Positions 6,788 through 9,634 of a DNA stretch of 9,634 bases are shown piece by piece. Source of the stretch: Treponema sp. (GTDB lineage Bacteria; Spirochaetota; Spirochaetia; Treponematales; Rectinemataceae). Position numbers and translations under genes: made by a program. How positions within the stretch are numbered: position 1 is the first letter of the stretch; each line of letters opens with the position of its first letter. The stretch lies in contig JAAYWE010000107.1 of assembly GCA_012516755.1 (NCBI GenBank), forward strand, positions 1-9,634. The letters are read 5' to 3'. The notes below the pieces were generated by a model. That model saw only the letters and a list, made by a program, of their open reading frames with translations, had not been told where the DNA came from and did not search any database.

Positions 6788-7576
6788 TTATATTATTTGG
6801 CTGCCTGCGCGGCTTTGATCCTTGTTTCGATATCCAAGACGATGCGATATCTCCGTTGTTGCCTCCAAAAGGGCTGGAGCCATCGCTTCAAGTCGCTTTA
6901 GCGTATTTCTTTCGGCAGGACCCGATATGCTGACCGATGCAAAGACCTTACCTTCCACATTGAAGATGGGGGCTCCTACGCAGCGCAGATGATCCTCGTG
7001 TTCCATATCATCGATTGCGTAACCATGTTCACGGATAATTGTAATTTCGTTCCAGAGGCGCTCCTCGGTCGTTATTGTATGGGATGTGAAGGACAGCAAG
7101 CCTTTCCTTGAGATAATACCCCGTATTTCGGAATCTGATAAAAAAGCGAGAATAGCCTTGCCAACAGATGTGCAATGGAGCGGCGCGCGAACACCAATAA
7201 CAGAATAGGTTCGAAGTCGGCGATGCGATTCGATACAATCGATATAGAGCACTTCATCACGATCGAGCAAAACAAGGTGTACTGTTTCATCAAATTCCTG
7301 GTTGAGACCGCGCAGAAATGGAGCCGCAATTCGCACAAGATCGTACCCAGTCTGTGTACAATAACCCAGTTCAATAAGTCTAATGCCAAGCGAATACAGG
7401 CCTGATTCGCGATTTCGCTCAAGTATTCTTTCAGTAGTAAGTGTTTCAAGCAGGTTGGAGACTGTGCTTTTTGCAAGACATAGCTCGCGCGCGATGTCTG
7501 ACAGGCTCCGCTTTTTTCCATCCGAAAGAAGATCCAGGATTGCGAGTGCTTTTCGAACAGAATTTACTTTTGCCAT
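6788..7576 (-). CDS. IclR-family transcriptional regulator
   Basis: 262 residues, the family norm. The N-terminal winged helix-turn-helix covers about residues 5-66 (SVRKALAILDLLSDG, SLSDIARELCLAKSTVSNLL, then a wing ending in LYSLGIRLIELG). The C-terminal GAF-like effector domain covers about 80-248, with ETVHLVLLDRDEVLYID, the family block APLHCTSVGKAILAFL, and HEDHLRCVGAPIF followed by ASVSISGPAER. It probably binds a pathway intermediate and controls the operon behind it. Regulation looks direct: a perfect palindrome and promoter lie immediately before its start. The start is the ATG at 7576; its ribosome site (GAG about 6 nt upstream) is weak, in keeping with low regulator levels. Confidence 0.95.
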   Translation of the reverse strand: MAKVNSVRKALAILDLLSDGKKRSLSDIARELCLAKSTVSNLLETLTTERILERNRESGLYSLGIRLIELGYCTQTGYDLVRIAAPFLRGLNQEFDETVHLVLLDRDEVLYIDCIESHRRLRTYSVIGVRAPLHCTSVGKAILAFLSDSEIRGIISRKGLLSFTSHTITTEERLWNEITIIREHGYAIDDMEHEDHLRCVGAPIFNVEGKVFASVSISGPAERNTLKRLEAMAPALLEATTEISHRLGYRNKDQSRAGSQII

Positions 7577-7595
7577 TCAAATCTCTACAGAATTG

Positions 7596-7628
7596 TTCAT
7601 ATATAAGAACAATGTTCTTATATATGAA
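7596..7628. promoter_or_regulatory. 33-bp perfect palindrome, candidate operator of the IclR-type regulator
   Basis: TTCATATATAAGAACA (7596-7611), a single A, then its exact reverse complement TGTTCTTATATATGAA (7613-7628). The core is AGAACA-A-TGTTCT. It lies 19 bp before the regulator start codon and spans roughly -7 to +26 of the promoter described next, where a bound dimer or tetramer would block initiation. The transcript would also start inside it, so a 5' mRNA stem is a second possibility. Confidence 0.75.
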
Positions 7629-7656
7629 TTGTCTCATGGGAATTAGATGTTGTCAA
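7628..7656 (-). promoter_or_regulatory. Sigma70-type promoter for the regulator, second aldolase and TRAP genes
   Basis: TTGACA (7656-7651) and GACAAT (7633-7628, 4/6 match) are separated by 17 bp. Transcription would start near 7621, inside the palindrome. Between it and the nanA stop (7746) I see no convincing terminator, so read-through from nanA is also possible. Confidence 0.6.
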
Positions 7657-7745
7657 GAAGAATTCATGCAAAGAATAACTTTCTGTACACAATAAATTCG
7701 GTGCACAACTGCATGCCAAGCATATAGAAAAAATACAACTATTGC

Positions 7746-8642
7746 TCAAAGCCTTATCAATTTCATATCTTCGTATTTCCGGCCAAGCGCATCGGCTTTT
7801 TCTTTTTGCTCTTGTGATAGCGGCGAGAAGGGCGGCAGGCAGCATCCTGTGTCAATGCCTGATATGGATATTATTTCCTTCAGGGCTTGATAGAGGCCAA
7901 GGCTTGTAAGCTCTTGGATGGCGCTGTTGAGTTTGGCTTGGCCAGCGCGCGCTTGAGCAAGAAGACCAAGATCCACATTTTTCCAGATTTCTTTGGCTAT
8001 ATGTGCGAACAGGTTGTATGTCGAACCTATCGCACCAAAGGCTCCAAGCGCTTTACCACAAAGCAAAAGCTCATCGTAGCCAGAAAATACGATCTTGTCT
8101 GGAAAAGCAGAGATAAGTCGTTCCATGGTATAGAGATCGCCAGATGTATATTTGAATCCAGCGATCAATGGATGTTCAAAGAGCCTTCGAGCTTGTTCGA
8201 TGTCAAAACTTGTACCTGTAAATGCTGGTATATAATAGACTAACATTGGTAGGTTAGCCGCTTCGGCTAATCTAAAATAGTAATCGCATATCTCCGAAAA
8301 ATTAAATCTATAATAATATGGTGTCACCGCAGATACAGCATCGTATCCAAGGGCTGTTGCCAAATGTGCCAGCTCTTCTGCTTCCTTGACATTTATCGAT
8401 CCTATCTGCGCTATCATCGAAACCCGGCCAGCATTTGTTTCCGCTGCAATTTCGAGAACCTTTTTCTTGGCATTGGTGTCGCTCAAAAAAGACTCTCCCG
8501 TACTTCCGCCTATGTAAAGGCCATCCACTTTCCCCAGCGTAATGTTTCGCTCTACCATCGCCGAAAGAGATTCTTCTTTCACAATGCCATCTGATGTATA
8601 CGGAACGAGTTGTGCCGCATAGATGCCTGATTCTAGTTTCAT
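7746..8642 (-). CDS. nanA: N-acetylneuraminate lyase NanA
   Basis: A 298-residue cytoplasmic class I aldolase that cleaves N-acetylneuraminate to pyruvate and N-acetylmannosamine. It follows the E. coli NanA pattern throughout: VDGLYIGGSTGESF (39-52), YDAVSAVTPYYYRFNF (100-115), catalytic Y136 in LVYYIPAFTG, Schiff-base K164 in GFKYTSGDLYTMER, and FSGYDELLLCGKALGA followed by IGSTYN. The TSGDLY block after the lysine and the GSTYN block separate NanA from DapA. One small difference is Y137, where E. coli has N in YNIPA. The start is M at 8642, with GAGGAG overlapping the stop codon of the upstream hydrolase gene. An in-frame ATG at 8696 would overlap that gene by 44 nt and has no ribosome site. 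Confidence 0.95.
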   Translation of the reverse strand: MKLESGIYAAQLVPYTSDGIVKEESLSAMVERNITLGKVDGLYIGGSTGESFLSDTNAKKKVLEIAAETNAGRVSMIAQIGSINVKEAEELAHLATALGYDAVSAVTPYYYRFNFSEICDYYFRLAEAANLPMLVYYIPAFTGTSFDIEQARRLFEHPLIAGFKYTSGDLYTMERLISAFPDKIVFSGYDELLLCGKALGAFGAIGSTYNLFAHIAKEIWKNVDLGLLAQARAGQAKLNSAIQELTSLGLYQALKEIISISGIDTGCCLPPFSPLSQEQKEKADALGRKYEDMKLIRL

Positions 8643-8648
8643 CGATTT

Positions 8649-8654
8649 CTCCTC
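8649..8654 (-). promoter_or_regulatory. Ribosome-binding site for nanA overlapping the upstream stop codon
   Basis: GAGGAG starts inside the TGA (8655-8653) of the hydrolase-like gene and lies 6 nt before the nanA ATG. This fixes the nanA start and indicates translational coupling. Confidence 0.7.
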
Positions 8655-9634
8655 ATCCGCGCTCCAATCTCTCTTGTCTGATGATCGCAAGATCACCTTC
8701 TATTGCGTAGATTCTCGAATTCCTGAATTTAAGACAAAGACTTAAAGGTTTTTCAGCTAAATATGATGTCGACATATTGCCAAGAATTATTTTGTTCCAT
8801 CCGCTTTTAGTAATGCGCGTAACTTGTTTTCTTCCTCTGGCGCTAGCCACTTCATCGAAGTAGCTTGAATTGATTACATCGATAAACTCGCAGTCTATCC
8901 ACCCATCGTCTTCTATATCTGCAAGTATCTCGAGATGTTCGCCATAATAATTTGCCGGTCTCAATGTGAGAGTTGCTTCTTTTGAGCCATCTTTTGCCGC
9001 ATAATACGCAAATTTATCCTTGTCTATCCATGCTCTTCCAAGGGATGTTTCTCTGAAATTGGTATGCTGGCCGTTTCCGCCCATGTAGTAAATGCATATC
9101 CTGTCGTCTATCTCGATTGGAGAGCTCGCATATATGCACCCGCAATCCCAATCACCATCTGGATACTTTCCCTTTCCTCTCTCGATAAGAGTAGCGCCAG
9201 CTTCAATCCAATCAAAGTGTCGAAGATCGTAAGTATACATAAGACTAAGATCTACGGTGTCAAAATTTCCTGCTGATCTGTCGCCATCGTGATAGATCGA
9301 AGCGAGTCCAAGATACAATCCTTCATAGAAAAAAACTGGCATTGAATAAACTTGGTTTTCGAAGCCTATCCCGCGAGCAATTTCTTCAGGCTCGGTCCAT
9401 GTCAAGAAATCGCTGCTCTCGGATTTGGCAGCGATCCTAATGCCATCTTTCCAAACGCGCGTGACGAGCACATACCGATTTGTCTTTGGATCCATAAATA
9501 CAAAGTTATGTGTATCTGCTGGCGGATTGTATTTTGGCCATCGCTGAGGATTGCTGAAGTCGATACCATCCCGAGAAAAAGCAACTGCCATATAGTTGTT
9601 TTCTTGAGAATAATGCATTTTTGTGATGAGTTTG
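8653..9634 (-). CDS. Beta-propeller glycoside-hydrolase-like protein (GH32/GH43-type, 5' end outside window)
   Basis: The frame is open to the right edge (326 codons visible), with codons for KLITK before the first visible methionine, so the true start is upstream. Repeated blade-like segments suggest a five-bladed propeller of the GH32/GH43/GH130-like superfamily: MAVAFSRDGIDFSNPQRWP, THNFVFMDPKTNRYVLVTR, NQVYSMPVFFYEGLYLGLAS, DWDCGCIYASSPIEIDDRI and CIYYMGGNGQHTNFRETS. The last 90 or so residues (from TLTLRPANYYGEHLEI) look like a C-terminal beta-sandwich as in GH32 enzymes. Which acids are catalytic cannot be decided without the N-terminus, where the GH32/43 nucleophile or base sits, and no signal peptide can be judged. 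Directly coupled to nanA, it may release or trim a sialylated or related glycan, but substrate specificity is unknown. Confidence 0.8.
   Translation of the reverse strand, partial: KLITKMHYSQENNYMAVAFSRDGIDFSNPQRWPKYNPPADTHNFVFMDPKTNRYVLVTRVWKDGIRIAAKSESSDFLTWTEPEEIARGIGFENQVYSMPVFFYEGLYLGLASIYHDGDRSAGNFDTVDLSLMYTYDLRHFDWIEAGATLIERGKGKYPDGDWDCGCIYASSPIEIDDRICIYYMGGNGQHTNFRETSLGRAWIDKDKFAYYAAKDGSKEATLTLRPANYYGEHLEILADIEDDGWIDCEFIDVINSSYFDEVASARGRKQVTRITKSGWNKIILGNMSTSYLAEKPLSLCLKFRNSRIYAIEGDLAIIRQERLERG

Noticed and set aside
7072..7521. 149-codon minus-strand frame overlapping the IclR gene in another phase
   Set aside because: The IclR frame has complete domain motifs; the alternative product is shadow-like.
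8643..8696. Longer start of nanA at 8696
   Set aside because: It would overlap the upstream hydrolase gene by 44 nt, adds 18 unaligned residues and has no ribosome site, while 8642 has GAGGAG.
1..9634. CRISPR arrays, tRNA or rRNA genes, attachment sites
   Set aside because: No direct-repeat arrays, cloverleaf-like segments or rRNA-like stretches were seen on either strand.

Overview
All convincing genes lie on the minus strand. Most of the window (about 1887-9634) is one co-directional catabolic and uptake locus. Read in transcription order it holds: the 3' part of a beta-propeller glycoside-hydrolase-like gene (cut by the right edge), nanA (N-acetylneuraminate lyase), an IclR-family regulator, a second aldolase of the DHDPS/NAL superfamily, a three-component TRAP transporter (dctP, dctQ, dctM) and a third, divergent aldolase of the same superfamily. 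Spacings are tight: 10 nt between the hydrolase and nanA, 20 nt between the regulator and the second aldolase, an ATGA overlap between dctQ and dctM, and 7 nt between dctM and the last aldolase.

Regulation is unusually readable. A perfect 16-bp inverted repeat with a 1-bp spacer (7596-7628) sits 19 bp before the IclR gene. It begins at the end of a good sigma70-type promoter (TTGACA, 17 bp, GACAAT). This suggests that the regulator controls itself and the transporter/aldolase genes behind it. A strong hairpin between dctP and dctQ, and two smaller ones before dctP, may set the ratio of binding protein to permease.

The working model is uptake and cleavage of a sialic acid or related sugar acid. 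The hydrolase-like protein would act on a host or dietary glycan, the TRAP system would import the free acid, NanA would split Neu5Ac to pyruvate and ManNAc, and the two other lyases would handle related 2-keto acids. Neither extra aldolase has the active-site pattern of biosynthetic DapA. No nanK or nanE is visible here, so the later steps must be encoded elsewhere if the model holds.

The left 1.9 kb is different. It contains a decayed integrase-type transposase (about 1165-1642), then a strong promoter, a small ORF that looks frameshifted, and a well-initiated gene running off the left edge. That last gene encodes an unnamed protein with a possible PD-(D/E)XK-like signature and resembles accessory or mobile-element cargo. 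The organism is a bacterium of moderate GC with strong AGGAGG ribosome sites. The TRAP binding protein and aldolase style recall Spirochaetota such as Sphaerochaeta/Treponema, or Firmicutes; this is an impression from memory, not a result.
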